From CAZTNW01 sp964614945 (GTDB taxonomy: Bacteria > Caldisericota > JANLFM01), in contig CAZTNW010000002.1 of assembly GCA_964614945.1 (NCBI GenBank), forward strand, positions 62,001 through 126,000: a stretch of 64,000 nt of DNA, in the 5' to 3' direction. The notes beneath the pieces were generated by a model, which was given only the letters and a program-made list of their open reading frames with translations, did no database searches and was not told the DNA's origin. Positions 1 to 8,206 of the stretch are shown here, piece after piece; the stretch's first letter is position 1; every line of letters begins with the position of its first letter. The position numbers and the translations under genes are program-made.

Positions 1-132
1 GCCGAAGAGCTCTCCCGGGTCAACCTGCAGGCTCACTCCGTCGAGAGCCCGGACCACTCTTCCTTCTCCGTTCTTCTTGCCTCGCGAACGAAACTCACGA
101 ACTAAATCAATTGTCTCAATCGCTTTATGCAT
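1..132 (-). CDS. ABC transporter ATP-binding protein (N-terminal part)
   Basis: The first 44 residues of a protein that runs off the left edge. The visible stretch has the usual opening of an ABC ATPase: a first strand (AIETIDLVREF), then VRALDGVSLQVDPGELFG, which leads into the A-loop/Walker A region that would lie just outside the window. The ATG at 130-132 is preceded by AAGGAAAAGA. It lies 83 bases downstream of the SCIFF maturase on the same strand, so it may be the export ATPase of that peptide locus, but that role is inferred only from position. The Walker motifs themselves are not visible. Confidence 0.75.
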   Translation of the reverse strand, partial: MHKAIETIDLVREFRSRGKKNGEGRVVRALDGVSLQVDPGELFG

Positions 133-215
133 TCTTTTCCTTCTTTTGGGATAAACCAATCAGATTAAATGGGCTTTTAAAGGAGATGAAAGGCCCCCGC
201 AGCAAGATCCAATAA

Positions 216-1622
216 TTAGATGTGCTGGACCCTCTGATAGTTCGGTTGTTTGCTGCGCTCTTTTCTCCGCATTTTAAGATAGAGGGCACATTCCATTCTT
301 TTGCGGATAAGCAGGCAGCTCAATCGTTCGGGCTTCCGCAAATTACCACTCAGCAGATGGGCGTTCGCGTGGCAACCCCCGGAGCAGAGATAACGAGCCC
401 AGCAGGAGGGGCAATCCTCATTCTCTAAAAAACTCAGGTGCCGAAACTCCTCCTGGATTTCCGGCTGCATTACACCTGCCTGCACCGTACCGAGCAGGAA
501 GCCCTCTCTGCCCACGAACTGATGACAGGGATAGAGCTGGCCAGAGGGGGTCACAGCCATGTACTCGTTGCCAGCGCCGCAACCGCTCAGCCTTTTGGAT
601 AGACAGGAGAGTCCCGCGGTGTCCACCTCGAAGTGGAAAAAACGTAAGGGCCTCCCCTCCTCCTCGCGCCTGTCAATCGCGCACACTAAATCCTCATATT
701 GCCGCAAAAGATAGGGGAGGTGCTCTTCCCGCAAAGCGTAGGGCTCCCCGGGAAGAGCGACCACCGGCTCCATGGAGATCTCGCAGTAGCCAAGGTCATG
801 CAGGTAGAGGGCGTTTTCCAGGAAATTCAAGGTCCAGGCTGTATAGGTCCCCCTGAGATAGTAATTTTCATTTCTCCGCCCGGCGAGAAAATCGCGGATC
901 CGCCGGAGCACGACCTCATGTGAACCTGATCCATTTTTCAGCTTTCTCAGCCGGTTATGGTCCGCGGCCCTTCCATCAATGGAGAGGACGACGCGCATGC
1001 TCTCCCGGTCGAGAAAATCATTCGTCTCCCGATCAAGCAGAAGGCAATTGGTGGTAAGGGTGAACCGAATCTCCTTACCCACACTGTGGGCTTTCTCCCT
1101 GCCGTACTCCACGGCGCTTTTGAGCACCTCAAAATTCAGCAAGGGCTCTCCGCCGAAAAAATCCACTTCCAGGCGATTGAGTGCTCCGGAGTTCCACAAC
1201 AGAAAATCTATCGCCTGCTGCGCTACCTCCAATGGCATTAAATCCCGCTCCCCGCGGAAGGTTCCGCTTGCGGCAAAGCAGTATCCGCAGCGCATATTGC
1301 AATCATGCGCCAGATTCAGGCAGAGTGCTTTGAGGTAAGGGATGGGGGGAGGTCTCAGGGTGAGAGCAGGGTCAAGATTGAGGAGCTTGCCGGAAGCATG
1401 ATAACTCTCCAGCTCCTCCTTCGCCCTCCAGACCTCATCGCCATATTCAGCTTCGAGGAGGGAGAGGGCTTCCGCCGTCTCGCATTTCCTGCCATAAGAT
1501 AAAAAGGCATAAGCTACCGGTGAAAGGGAGAAGAGCGAGGATGAAGCCACATCGAAGAGAAGGAAGCGGCCTCCGAGCTGAAAAAGGTGGAGCTGCCCCT
1601 CATCCCAGGGAAGGGGGAGCAT
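216..1622 (-). CDS. SCIFF peptide radical SAM maturase (thioether-forming, CteB family)
   Basis: Radical S-adenosylmethionine enzyme with a SPASM-type C-terminal domain, expected to install Cys-to-Thr thioether bonds in the adjacent SCIFF peptide in the cytoplasm. Counting from the ATG at 1622 (468 residues), the SAM [4Fe-4S] motif CNMRCGYC has cysteines at 108, 112 and 115. The N-terminal about 90 residues resemble the peptide-recognition (RRE-like) region of these maturases. The C-terminal third has the cysteine-rich auxiliary-cluster pattern, including GCGAGNEY, LYPCHQF and CPSCWARYLCSGGC. An upstream TTG at 1685 would add 21 residues but overlaps the SCIFF gene. The ATG at 1622 lies 14 bases after the SCIFF stop and keeps the family's usual start, although its Shine-Dalgarno (AAGCGAG) is weak. 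The family assignment rests on these motifs plus the SCIFF gene directly upstream. Confidence 0.9.
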   Translation of the reverse strand: MLPLPWDEGQLHLFQLGGRFLLFDVASSSLFSLSPVAYAFLSYGRKCETAEALSLLEAEYGDEVWRAKEELESYHASGKLLNLDPALTLRPPPIPYLKALCLNLAHDCNMRCGYCFAASGTFRGERDLMPLEVAQQAIDFLLWNSGALNRLEVDFFGGEPLLNFEVLKSAVEYGREKAHSVGKEIRFTLTTNCLLLDRETNDFLDRESMRVVLSIDGRAADHNRLRKLKNGSGSHEVVLRRIRDFLAGRRNENYYLRGTYTAWTLNFLENALYLHDLGYCEISMEPVVALPGEPYALREEHLPYLLRQYEDLVCAIDRREEEGRPLRFFHFEVDTAGLSCLSKRLSGCGAGNEYMAVTPSGQLYPCHQFVGREGFLLGTVQAGVMQPEIQEEFRHLSFLENEDCPSCWARYLCSGGCHANAHLLSGNLRKPERLSCLLIRKRMECALYLKMRRKERSKQPNYQRVQHI

Positions 1623-1636
1623 CTCGCTTAATCGGG

Positions 1637-1810
1637 TTACCTTTCCGGGGTTAACCGCTCGCAGACTTGATTTGCCAGAGTGCAACTTGTTTTACATGCG
1701 GACTGACAGGAGGAAGCGCAATCGCGGCAATCCCAAACTCTCTGGAGATCCTGCTCCGGAGAGTCGACCAATTTTACGTGTTTTGCTTGATCCTGATCTT
1801 TGTGCATCAT
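1637..1810 (-). CDS. SCIFF family ribosomal peptide precursor (six cysteines)
   Basis: A 57-residue precursor of a ribosomally made, post-translationally modified peptide. Six cysteines at 28, 31, 35, 39, 43 and 50 lie within 23 residues, and the core SCQSACKTSCTLANQVC matches the very conserved SCIFF core (six cysteines in forty-five residues) found across Clostridia. The leader (KHVKLVDSPEQ) is also family-like. ATG codons at 1808-1810 and 1805-1807 follow GAGGTGAT at good spacing; a GTG at 1819 would put the ribosome site inside the gene and is less likely. It is first in an operon with the radical SAM maturase. The biological role of SCIFF peptides is not established. Confidence 0.93.
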   Translation of the reverse strand: MMHKDQDQAKHVKLVDSPEQDLQRVWDCRDCASSCQSACKTSCTLANQVCERLTPER

Positions 1811-1837
1811 AGTTATCACCTCGAAATCCAGAGGTTA

Positions 1838-1867
1838 ATTGTATCATAGTGTTATCTATTGCCACAA
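1838..1867 (-). promoter_or_regulatory. Promoter of the SCIFF operon
   Basis: On the minus strand, -35 TTGTGG (1862-1867), an 18-base spacer, and an extended -10 TGATACAAT (1838-1846). Transcription would start near 1831, giving a leader of about 20 bases that carries the GAGGTGAT ribosome site of the SCIFF gene. Confidence 0.6.
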
Positions 1868-1959
1868 GATCGATCCTCTCAACACCAGGGTAGTAAAACC
1901 TCCTCCCTTTCTCCCCTCATCAGGGGAACCTGTTAGCGGAATTACACTATCGCGGCTCC

Positions 1960-1968
1960 TGTTATAGA
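1960..1968 (+). promoter_or_regulatory. Extended -10 promoter of the ferritin-like gene
   Basis: TGTTATAGA fits an extended -10 (TGN then a TATAAT-like hexamer). Initiation would fall near 1975, downstream of the ATG at 1969. This supports the later ATG at 1996, which has AGGAGG ahead of it, as the true start. Confidence 0.4.
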
Positions 1969-1995
1969 ATGAAAGAGAGGAGGACGAAGATAAGC

Positions 1996-2445
1996 ATGAA
2001 TACAATCGAATTGTTGGAGACTGCTATCTATAAAGAGGCGGCCGCTTTCGATTTTTATCACGAAGTGGAGGAGCGAGTACAGAATCCCAAGGGAAAACAC
2101 ATTTTTCGCAAGCTGAAAGGGGAGGAGCGAGAACACAGGAAAATACTCGAAGGCTGGTTCCAGAAACAGACTAGTAAGGTTTTTTGCTTCGAATCCAATA
2201 AGAAGGGATGTCTCTTTCGTTTTCCTGAGAAGTTCGTACTCACGCAAAGTACAGCCTTAGAGGCCTTGAGCGTGGGGATCCAATCGGAAAAGGATTCGGT
2301 TAACTTCTATTCATCCTGGATGAAACAGGTGGAAGACTGCGAAATGAAGAAAATGCTCGAAGACCTGGCCCGGTTTGAGGAAGAACATTTTCTTCGTCTA
2401 CGAAAGGAGTACGACGCGGTCTTAAACGACTTTTATTGGATTTAA
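1996..2445 (+). CDS. Ferritin-like / rubrerythrin-family diiron protein
   Basis: A 149-residue four-helix protein of the ferritin-like (rubrerythrin erythrin-domain) type, likely a diiron protein in oxidative-stress or iron handling in an anaerobe. Two repeated metal-ligand helix pairs are visible: a helix with KEAAAFDFYHEVEE followed by an EEREH pair, then EKDSVNFY followed by EEEH near the end, giving the usual Glu and Glu-x-x-His ligand set. There is no rubredoxin CxxC tail, so it is not a full rubrerythrin. The upstream ATG at 1969 is disfavoured because an extended -10 overlaps it; the ATG at 1996 follows AGGAGG by 12 bases. It is divergent from the SCIFF operon. The substrate is unknown. 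Confidence 0.75.
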   Translation: MNTIELLETAIYKEAAAFDFYHEVEERVQNPKGKHIFRKLKGEEREHRKILEGWFQKQTSKVFCFESNKKGCLFRFPEKFVLTQSTALEALSVGIQSEKDSVNFYSSWMKQVEDCEMKKMLEDLARFEEEHFLRLRKEYDAVLNDFYWI

Positions 2446-2504
2446 ATATCTCCGTCGCTCTGACCGCCCTTCCTCCTATAAGAACAAAGAGGACGGAAGC
2501 TATT

Positions 2505-2513
2505 TGTTACAAT
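2505..2513 (+). promoter_or_regulatory. Extended -10 promoter of dgk-dck
   Basis: TGTTACAAT lies only 7 bases before the GTG start at 2521. No good -35 is seen at 16 to 18 bases, as is usual for extended -10 promoters. The transcript would start at or next to the start codon. Confidence 0.45.
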
Positions 2514-2520
2514 AGAGGTT

Positions 2521-3135
2521 GTGGCTGAGGAAAGAAAAAACTTTCATATCTCTGTAGAAGGTCCCATCGGCGTCGGAAAGACTTCGCTGACCATTTTGCT
2601 ATCCTGGGAAATGAATCTGAAAGCCTTTTTCGAGCCGGTGGATTACAATCCCTATCTGGCGGATTTTTATTCCGATATGCAACGCTTTGCCTTCCCAGCT
2701 CAATTGTACTTCCTCGTGCAGAGGTTTCGTAAACAGCTCCGGCTGCAAAACCTGAAGAGAACACGATCCGTTATCTCGGATTTCTATTTTCTGAAGGATC
2801 AAATCTTCGCCCAGATGAACCTCTCGGAGAAAGATAAAGAGCTGTACGACCGCATTATCGGCGAGATGCTCCCCTTCACGGAGGAGCCGGACCTCATCAT
2901 CTACCTTGATGCTCCATTGCCCGTATTGATGGAAAGAATACATCGTCGGAGCAGGCAAGCTGAGCGGTTGATTTCTGAGGATTACGAGGATAAGGTGGCG
3001 GAAAATTACAAGAATTTTTTCCGCGGCTTCCAGCACGCCCCGCTTCTACCTGTGGATACCACCTTCCTGGATTTCGTCAATCGGGAAAATGACAAAAAAG
3101 TTATTTTGCAAATCATCCGCGGAGCATTGAAGTGA
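2521..3135 (+). CDS. Deoxynucleoside kinase, Dgk-like
   Basis: Phosphorylates deoxynucleosides (by family most likely deoxyguanosine or deoxyadenosine) in the salvage pathway. It is 204 residues, the usual length. A P-loop GPIGVGKTS lies near residues 14-22, the NPYLADFY substrate-lid region follows, and VISDFYFLKDQIFA stands where most kinases of this fold have a DRS/DRT motif. That variant (AD/SD instead of DR) is what Bacillus Dgk carries, whereas the next gene has DRT as in Dck. The GTG start at 2521 follows AGAGG closely. The last codons overlap the next gene by 4 bases (GTGA), so the pair is probably translationally coupled. Confidence 0.85.
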   Translation: MAEERKNFHISVEGPIGVGKTSLTILLSWEMNLKAFFEPVDYNPYLADFYSDMQRFAFPAQLYFLVQRFRKQLRLQNLKRTRSVISDFYFLKDQIFAQMNLSEKDKELYDRIIGEMLPFTEEPDLIIYLDAPLPVLMERIHRRSRQAERLISEDYEDKVAENYKNFFRGFQHAPLLPVDTTFLDFVNRENDKKVILQIIRGALK

Positions 3136-3785
3136 AGGCCTCCCCGTCCCTGGCTCCGTTAATAGCCGTCTCCGGAAATATCTCCGCAGGAAAGTCCACC
3201 CTCGCCGAGATTCTGGCGGTCCGTTGGAAATGGGAGCTTTTTAAGGAACCGGAGATTTCCAACCCTTATCTGGTAGATTTTTACAGGGAACAGGAGCGCT
3301 GGGCTCTCCATTCGCAGATCTTCTTCCTGTTAGAAAGGTTCCGGGGCCATCTTTCCCTGCAGCAGCAAGGAAAGCCAGCCATTCTGGATCGAACTATTTA
3401 CGAGGACGCCGAGGTCTTTGCCTACCTCCTTCTGGACTCCCGCGACTGGAAGACATACAGACATTATTATTATTATGCGCTCAGGCGCTTGCGCCAGCCC
3501 GCGCTGGTCGTTTACCTGCGCGCCTCGGCAGAAACCTTGCTTGAACGGTTGCGCCTCCGCGGTCGTTCCTATGAGAAGAACGTCTCTTTGGAGTATCTCG
3601 CCAAGCTAAACGAAAGATACGACCAGTGGGCCCTCAGGTTCCGCCGCGCCCCCCTTTTGACCATCGAGACAGATCACCTGAACTTCGCACATTCACTCGA
3701 TGACCTGGAGGTCGCCATCCAGCAAATCGAACGGACACTGGATCAACAGGAGACTCGCTCGCTTTTTACACCCTCTCGACCGTGA
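3132..3785 (+). CDS. Deoxynucleoside kinase, Dck-like
   Basis: Second deoxynucleoside kinase of the salvage pair, by resemblance a deoxycytidine/deoxyadenosine kinase. P-loop GNISAGKST (near residues 15-23), NPYLVDFYREQERW substrate region, and the catalytic ILDRTIYEDAEVFA motif with the Asp-Arg pair. The lid arginine run LRLRGRSYE is present. It starts with GTG overlapping the stop of the upstream kinase gene, as in the Bacillus dgk-dck pair. The two proteins share about the same length and the same NPYL.DFY signature, so they are ancient paralogues with divided specificity. Confidence 0.85.
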   Translation: MKASPSLAPLIAVSGNISAGKSTLAEILAVRWKWELFKEPEISNPYLVDFYREQERWALHSQIFFLLERFRGHLSLQQQGKPAILDRTIYEDAEVFAYLLLDSRDWKTYRHYYYYALRRLRQPALVVYLRASAETLLERLRLRGRSYEKNVSLEYLAKLNERYDQWALRFRRAPLLTIETDHLNFAHSLDDLEVAIQQIERTLDQQETRSLFTPSRP

Positions 3786-3791
3786 TAAAAT
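3783..3791 (+). promoter_or_regulatory. Possible internal extended -10 promoter
   Basis: TGATAAAAT at the stop codon of the Dck-like gene fits TGN plus a TATAAT-like hexamer. It sits 24 bases before the start of the R3H ATPase gene, so the downstream replication genes may also be transcribed on their own. No -35 is recognised. Confidence 0.3.
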
Positions 3792-3815
3792 CGGGAAAGT
3801 ACACTTGAGAGGATT

Positions 3816-5366
3816 TTGTTTGGTTTGACTAAACCTGAGATTGTGGATGATCTGGCCGAACTGCTGGATGTCCTACCGCCTCCAATCCGGCAGAATCTGG
3901 ATCAGCTAGATCAGCTTTCAGATTTGATCGAGGTCGTGCTCGACTTGGGCAGGGTCCCCGAGGCTCGCTTTCCCGATAGCTTTTTCTATCTGAGCGACAC
4001 CGCCGTGACCCAGGAGGAGATCGACTGCGTGGTGAAAAGGGTGGGGCATTTCGGGCCAGATCACCGCGCCGGCATTACCCGGACACTTCATCGGATCTCC
4101 TCTTTCGTTAACCGCAAGGGTGAGGTGATCGGCCTGACCTGTCGCGTGGGGCGCGCTGTTTTCGGTACGGTCGATATAATTCGGGACGTGGTGGAATCTG
4201 GGAAAAGCATCCTCCTTTTGGGGAGGCCGGGAGTGGGAAAAACCACCATGCTGCGAGAGGTAGCAAGGGTGCTGGCGGATGAACTGAAAAAGAGGGTGAT
4301 CGTGGTAGACACTTCCAACGAGATCGCCGGGGACGGTGACATTCCCCATCCTGCAATCGGGCACGCCCGCCGGATGCAGGTCCCTACCCCAGACCTGCAG
4401 CACGAAGTGATGATAGAAGCGGTGGAAAATCACATGCCTGAGGTCATCATCATCGATGAGATCGGCCGCGAGCTGGAGGCGATGGCCGCCCGAACAATCG
4501 CTGAGCGAGGCGTACAGTTGGTAGCAACGGCGCACGGGAACACACTGGAAAACCTGATCCAGAACCCCACTCTCTGTGATCTGGTCGGCGGGATCCAGGC
4601 TGTAACACTGTCTGACGAGGAAGCGCGCTTTCGCGGCACGCAGAAGACCGTACTAGAAAGAAGAGCTCCACCGACATTCCACATTCTAGTGGAGATCCAC
4701 GATCGTGAGACCCTGACCATCCATCACGATGTTGCGGAGACGGTGGATCAACTGCTGCGTGATATCCTCCCTCAGCCCGAAGTCCGCTCTCGTTCCCCGC
4801 AAAAGGAGAAGGAGATGCGGGAAAGAATAGAGAGGGAGAGAGAGGAAGGGCAGGCGGAGGAGGAAAAAATAAGAAGTCAATTAGAAGAGTTCCCTCCCCG
4901 GGCTACAATTCACATCTATCCTTTCGCCATTTCCCGAAACCGCCTGGAGCGGGCTATCCAGGACATGAGCCTTCCTGCCCAAATTACGCGCAACCTGCAG
5001 GAAGCTCAGGCCGTGGTGACCGTGAAATCTCAGGAGAAGAGACAGCCCTACATTGTTACACAGGCCGAGGAGCACGGTATCCCAGTCTATATCCTGCGCA
5101 ATAATACCAGCGCTCAAATCCGATCATTTCTGCGGAGGCTATACGGCCTGCCGGAGAGGGAATGGGATTACAAAGTAATGGAAAAAACCGAGGAGTTGAT
5201 ACTGAAGGTCATGCGGACCCACCAGCCTGTGGAACTTCCCCCGGAGCCAACGCCGATTAGAAGATTGCAGCATCAAATGGCGGAGAGGTACGGCTTGCGC
5301 TCAGAGAGCCGGGGCGAGGAGCCGTATCGTCGCGTGGTAATTTTTCCTCATTCGTCTAAGCCATGA
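3816..5366 (+). CDS. AAA-type ATPase with C-terminal R3H nucleic-acid-binding domain
   Basis: A 516-residue protein of the Ycf45/SpoIIIAA-like group: an ATPase with Walker A GRPGVGKTT (near residue 138), Walker B IIIDEIG, and a sensor-like LVATAHGN. A charged linker follows (about 325-360), then an alpha/beta segment and a terminal R3H domain (RRLQHQMAERYGLRSES) typical of single-stranded nucleic-acid binding. Function is unproven in this family; a role with DNA or RNA is inferred from the R3H domain. The first in-frame start is a TTG at 3816, only 2-3 bases after GAGAGGA; a TTG at 3825 has better spacing, so the start is uncertain by three codons. It overlaps tmk by 4 bases (ATGA). Confidence 0.85.
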   Translation: MFGLTKPEIVDDLAELLDVLPPPIRQNLDQLDQLSDLIEVVLDLGRVPEARFPDSFFYLSDTAVTQEEIDCVVKRVGHFGPDHRAGITRTLHRISSFVNRKGEVIGLTCRVGRAVFGTVDIIRDVVESGKSILLLGRPGVGKTTMLREVARVLADELKKRVIVVDTSNEIAGDGDIPHPAIGHARRMQVPTPDLQHEVMIEAVENHMPEVIIIDEIGRELEAMAARTIAERGVQLVATAHGNTLENLIQNPTLCDLVGGIQAVTLSDEEARFRGTQKTVLERRAPPTFHILVEIHDRETLTIHHDVAETVDQLLRDILPQPEVRSRSPQKEKEMRERIEREREEGQAEEEKIRSQLEEFPPRATIHIYPFAISRNRLERAIQDMSLPAQITRNLQEAQAVVTVKSQEKRQPYIVTQAEEHGIPVYILRNNTSAQIRSFLRRLYGLPEREWDYKVMEKTEELILKVMRTHQPVELPPEPTPIRRLQHQMAERYGLRSESRGEEPYRRVVIFPHSSKP

Positions 5367-6013
5367 GGGGAATTTTTATCACTTTCGAGGGGATTGATGG
5401 CTGCGGGAAAAGCACTCAGACCCGCCTTCTTGCCTGCGAGCTGGAAAAGCTCGGATACGAAATCGTCCTCACGCGAGAGCCGGGAGCTACCCCTGTTGGC
5501 CGACAAATTTCCTCCATCCTCTTGGACGGGAAAAACAGGGATCTCTGTCCATTGGCGGAAGCTCTGCTTTTCGCTGCCGACCGGGCGCAGCACGTGGAGA
5601 AGATAATCAGGCCGGCATTAAAGAGAGGCAAAATCGTCATTTCCTCCCGCTACATCGACTCCTCGCTGGCTTATCAATCCTGGGGGCACGGACTGCCTCG
5701 TCAGGACGTTGAAAGCATCAATATTCTGGCCACAGGAAACCTCTGGCCGGATCTCACGATCGTGCTAGATATTGCACCCGCACTCGGACTAGAGCGAAGC
5801 GGAAAGGACCGGATAGAATCGGAGGGCTTGGTCCTGCAGGAGAAAGTAAGAGGGGCCTACCTTGCACTGGCCGTTCTCTATCCGGAGAGGATCCGTATAG
5901 TTTCGGCTCATGGCCGAGAAAAAGAAGTCTTTTCCCACGTCTGGCAATGGATTTCTCTTTTCTTGAACAATCAGTCTCGAGAATCCTTAGGAAATTCGAG
6001 GAGAAGAAGATGA
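5363..6013 (+). CDS. tmk: Thymidylate kinase
   Basis: Phosphorylates dTMP to dTDP for DNA synthesis. 216 residues; P-loop FEGIDGCGKSTQ near the N-terminus, TREPGATPVG substrate loop, and SRYIDSSLAYQ. In the family the last motif begins DRY or DRH; here the aspartate is a serine, an uncommon change at a residue that helps position the magnesium and phosphates. A lid-like GKDRIESEG segment follows. The start overlaps the R3H gene and the end overlaps darA (ATGA each time), in the Gram-positive order tmk-darA-holB-ricT. The assignment is solid from motifs and context. Confidence 0.92.
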   Translation: MRGIFITFEGIDGCGKSTQTRLLACELEKLGYEIVLTREPGATPVGRQISSILLDGKNRDLCPLAEALLFAADRAQHVEKIIRPALKRGKIVISSRYIDSSLAYQSWGHGLPRQDVESINILATGNLWPDLTIVLDIAPALGLERSGKDRIESEGLVLQEKVRGAYLALAVLYPERIRIVSAHGREKEVFSHVWQWISLFLNNQSRESLGNSRRRR

Positions 6014-6339
6014 AACTGGTGATTTCGGTCGTACAGGACAAGGACGCGGGTGGATTGCTCACCGCCTTGATGCAGAAAGGTTATCGAGCCACGAAGATGG
6101 CTTCCACAGGAGGGTTCCTGCGCGAGGGAAACTCTACTATTTTCCTGGGAATAGAGGAAGAAAAAGTAGAGGAGGTGATCGCCATCATCAAGGAACGCTG
6201 TCACATGCGCGAACAGTACATCAATCCGGCTCCCTACGCACCGTCTGCTCCAGGAACCTACATCCCCTACCCTATGAAAGTAGAGATCGGAGGGGCCATG
6301 ATCTTCGTGATACCGATCGACCGCTGGGAAAGGGTTTAA
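6010..6339 (+). CDS. Cyclic-di-AMP receptor DarA/PstA family (YaaQ)
   Basis: A 109-residue PII-like protein that binds cyclic di-AMP in Bacillus and relatives. Visible family marks are MKLVISVVQDKDAGGLLTAL at the start, GYRATKMASTGGFLREGNST (the ligand-contacting loop) and the closing GGAMIFVIPIDRWERV. The ATG at 6010 overlaps the tmk stop and is preceded by GAGGAGAAGAAG; a longer reading frame open from 5947 only reads through tmk. The gene position between tmk and holB is the same as in Bacillus. It implies that the cell uses c-di-AMP signalling, although no cyclase is in the window. Confidence 0.9.
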   Translation: MKLVISVVQDKDAGGLLTALMQKGYRATKMASTGGFLREGNSTIFLGIEEEKVEEVIAIIKERCHMREQYINPAPYAPSAPGTYIPYPMKVEIGGAMIFVIPIDRWERV

Positions 6340-7325
6340 TGGGGTTCGCTGATATCACCGGGCATCCGCGGGCGAAGTCCATTCTGAGGTCAGCGCTCAA
6401 GCGAAAACGGCCCTCTCATTCCTACCTGTTCTCTGGCCCGGAAGGGGTGGGCAAATGGCTTACCGCGGTTCGCTTCGCCCAGGCTCTGGCCTGCGCAGAG
6501 GGCGAGGAAGGGTGTGGTGCATGCACTTCCTGCCGCCAGGTGCAGGCTGGCTCTCACCCCGACGTCCATTTTCTCGCTTCTGAGGGTGAGAGCATAAAGA
6601 TTGACAGGGTACGCCATTTGCAAGAGTTCAGCTGTCTCCAGCCAATTGTCGCCCCCTGGGTGGTTAATCTGATTGATGATGCTGATCGCCTTACTCCAGA
6701 GGCCGGCTCTTCACTGCTCAAAATCCTCGAGGAACCGCCCAGCTATGTAGTGAACATCCTTGTCTCTTCTCGCCCTCACCTGCTCCAGCCCACCATACTC
6801 TCGCGCTGCCAGGAAATAGTGTTTCAGTATTTGTCTTCAGATGAAATGGAACGAACCCTCAAGCAGCGTGGGACGGAACATGCCGAACTTCTATGCCGTT
6901 TGGCTGGAGGGAGAATCGGGGAGGCCCTGCGCTGGGGAGAGAAAGAAAACTGGAAAAGACGTCAGCGATTCCTGGAGCTGGGACTCCAGCTGGTAAGCGG
7001 AAATGGTTCCCCTCTTTTAATTTCGGAAAGTATCCTCAAAGAGAGGAGGGGTGTCCTGGATTTCCTTCGCGTCCTTCTCTCCCTGTGGCGTGATTTTGTC
7101 GTACTATCCGCGCTCAGAACCGCCATCGCCGGCGAGGATTGTCGCCTGATAAACCTGGATCAGGAGGAATGTATCCGCAAGATCGCTCATCAGCGCTCCC
7201 CCCTATCCTGGGGCGAGGGGGCGAGGGCGATAGAAGAGGCCACGGAATTGTCATTCACTTCCGTGAACATGAGCATGGTGCTCCCGGTTCTATTGCTGAA
7301 ACTGGAGGGCAGGGTCTCCCATTGA
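6339..7325 (+). CDS. holB: DNA polymerase III delta' subunit
   Basis: Clamp-loader subunit, 328 residues. The N-terminal AAA+ module has GHPRAKSILRSALKR, the P-loop-like GPEGVGKWL (Lys kept, usual Thr/Ser replaced by Trp, in keeping with a non-hydrolysing delta' subunit), a four-cysteine zinc knuckle (CAEGEEGCGACTSC, about 50-63) and the sensor ILSRCQEI. Its start overlaps the darA stop (TAATG). The window also carries dnaE, the replicative polymerase catalytic subunit, 45 kb away. Confidence 0.9.
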   Translation: MGFADITGHPRAKSILRSALKRKRPSHSYLFSGPEGVGKWLTAVRFAQALACAEGEEGCGACTSCRQVQAGSHPDVHFLASEGESIKIDRVRHLQEFSCLQPIVAPWVVNLIDDADRLTPEAGSSLLKILEEPPSYVVNILVSSRPHLLQPTILSRCQEIVFQYLSSDEMERTLKQRGTEHAELLCRLAGGRIGEALRWGEKENWKRRQRFLELGLQLVSGNGSPLLISESILKERRGVLDFLRVLLSLWRDFVVLSALRTAIAGEDCRLINLDQEECIRKIAHQRSPLSWGEGARAIEEATELSFTSVNMSMVLPVLLLKLEGRVSH

Positions 7326-7372
7326 CAGGCTTTACTCGGAAAGATATTCGATCATAGAGGAGGGAGAATTAC

Positions 7373-8206
7373 TTGCAACCAAAACAGGTTGTTGGCATAA
7401 GATTTCAAGAGGCTGGCCGTGTTCACATCTTTGACCCGGGCATCCTCCGTCTTTCCGTGGGAGATGAGGTGATCGTGGAAACTTCCCGGGGAGTGGAGAT
7501 GGGTGCGGTTATTTATGGCCCGAGAGAATTGCTGCCCCAGGAGGCCTCCCAGCCGATTCATCGGGTAATCCGCAAGGCTACGCGCAAAGATCGGGAAAGG
7601 CTGGAAGAGAACAAGGAGGAGGAAAAGAGGGTCCTCCGCGTCTGCTCGGAGAAGATTAAAGAGCATCTTCTCTCGATGAACCTGGTCTCGGTTGAGTATC
7701 TGTTCGATCGATCCAAGTATATTTTTTATTTCACGGCCGAAAGCCGGGTAGATTTTCGGGAGCTCGTGCGCGATTTAGCCTCTGTGCTTCACAACCGGGT
7801 GGAACTCTGGCAGATCGGAGCGAGAGACGAAACCAAGGTCTTTGGCGGGCTGGGAATCTGCGGCAGGGCGCTCTGTTGCACAACTTTTCTCAAGGAATTC
7901 AACCCCGTAACTATCAAGATGGCCAAAGAGCAATCCCTGGCTTTAAACCCTTTGAAGATCTCAGGAGTCTGCGGGCGTTTGATGTGTTGCCTTCGCTACG
8001 AGTATGAAACCTACCGTGAGGCCCGTTCTCATCTGCCCAAGGAAGGGTCGTCTGTAATTACCCCTCAGGGGCGGGGCAGGGTAGTGGAAGTAAACGCTCT
8101 CAAGGAAACGGTGCTGATCGAGCTGGAGAATCAAGCACTAATAGAGTGCACTCCTCCTGAAATAAGAGGGGAGGGGAAAGACAAAATTGGCTCGGGTGAG
8201 AATTGA
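7373..8206 (+). CDS. ricT: PSP1 domain protein, RicT/YaaT family
   Basis: 277-residue PSP1-domain protein. In Bacillus, RicT forms the Y-complex with RicA and RicF, carries Fe-S clusters and promotes RNase Y-dependent mRNA maturation and development. The conserved cysteine motifs are visible as ICGRALCC (cysteines 163, 168, 169) and VCGRLMCC (200, 205, 206). The TTG start at 7373 follows GGAGGGAGAATTAC with good spacing. It follows holB after 47 bases. No ricA or ricF homologue is seen in this window. Confidence 0.9.
   Translation: MQPKQVVGIRFQEAGRVHIFDPGILRLSVGDEVIVETSRGVEMGAVIYGPRELLPQEASQPIHRVIRKATRKDRERLEENKEEEKRVLRVCSEKIKEHLLSMNLVSVEYLFDRSKYIFYFTAESRVDFRELVRDLASVLHNRVELWQIGARDETKVFGGLGICGRALCCTTFLKEFNPVTIKMAKEQSLALNPLKISGVCGRLMCCLRYEYETYREARSHLPKEGSSVITPQGRGRVVEVNALKETVLIELENQALIECTPPEIRGEGKDKIGSGEN

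Noticed and set aside
1623..1685. Longer start of the SCIFF maturase at a TTG codon (1685)
   Set aside because: It overlaps the SCIFF gene by 49 bases and has no ribosome site; the ATG at 1622 begins the family-like sequence.
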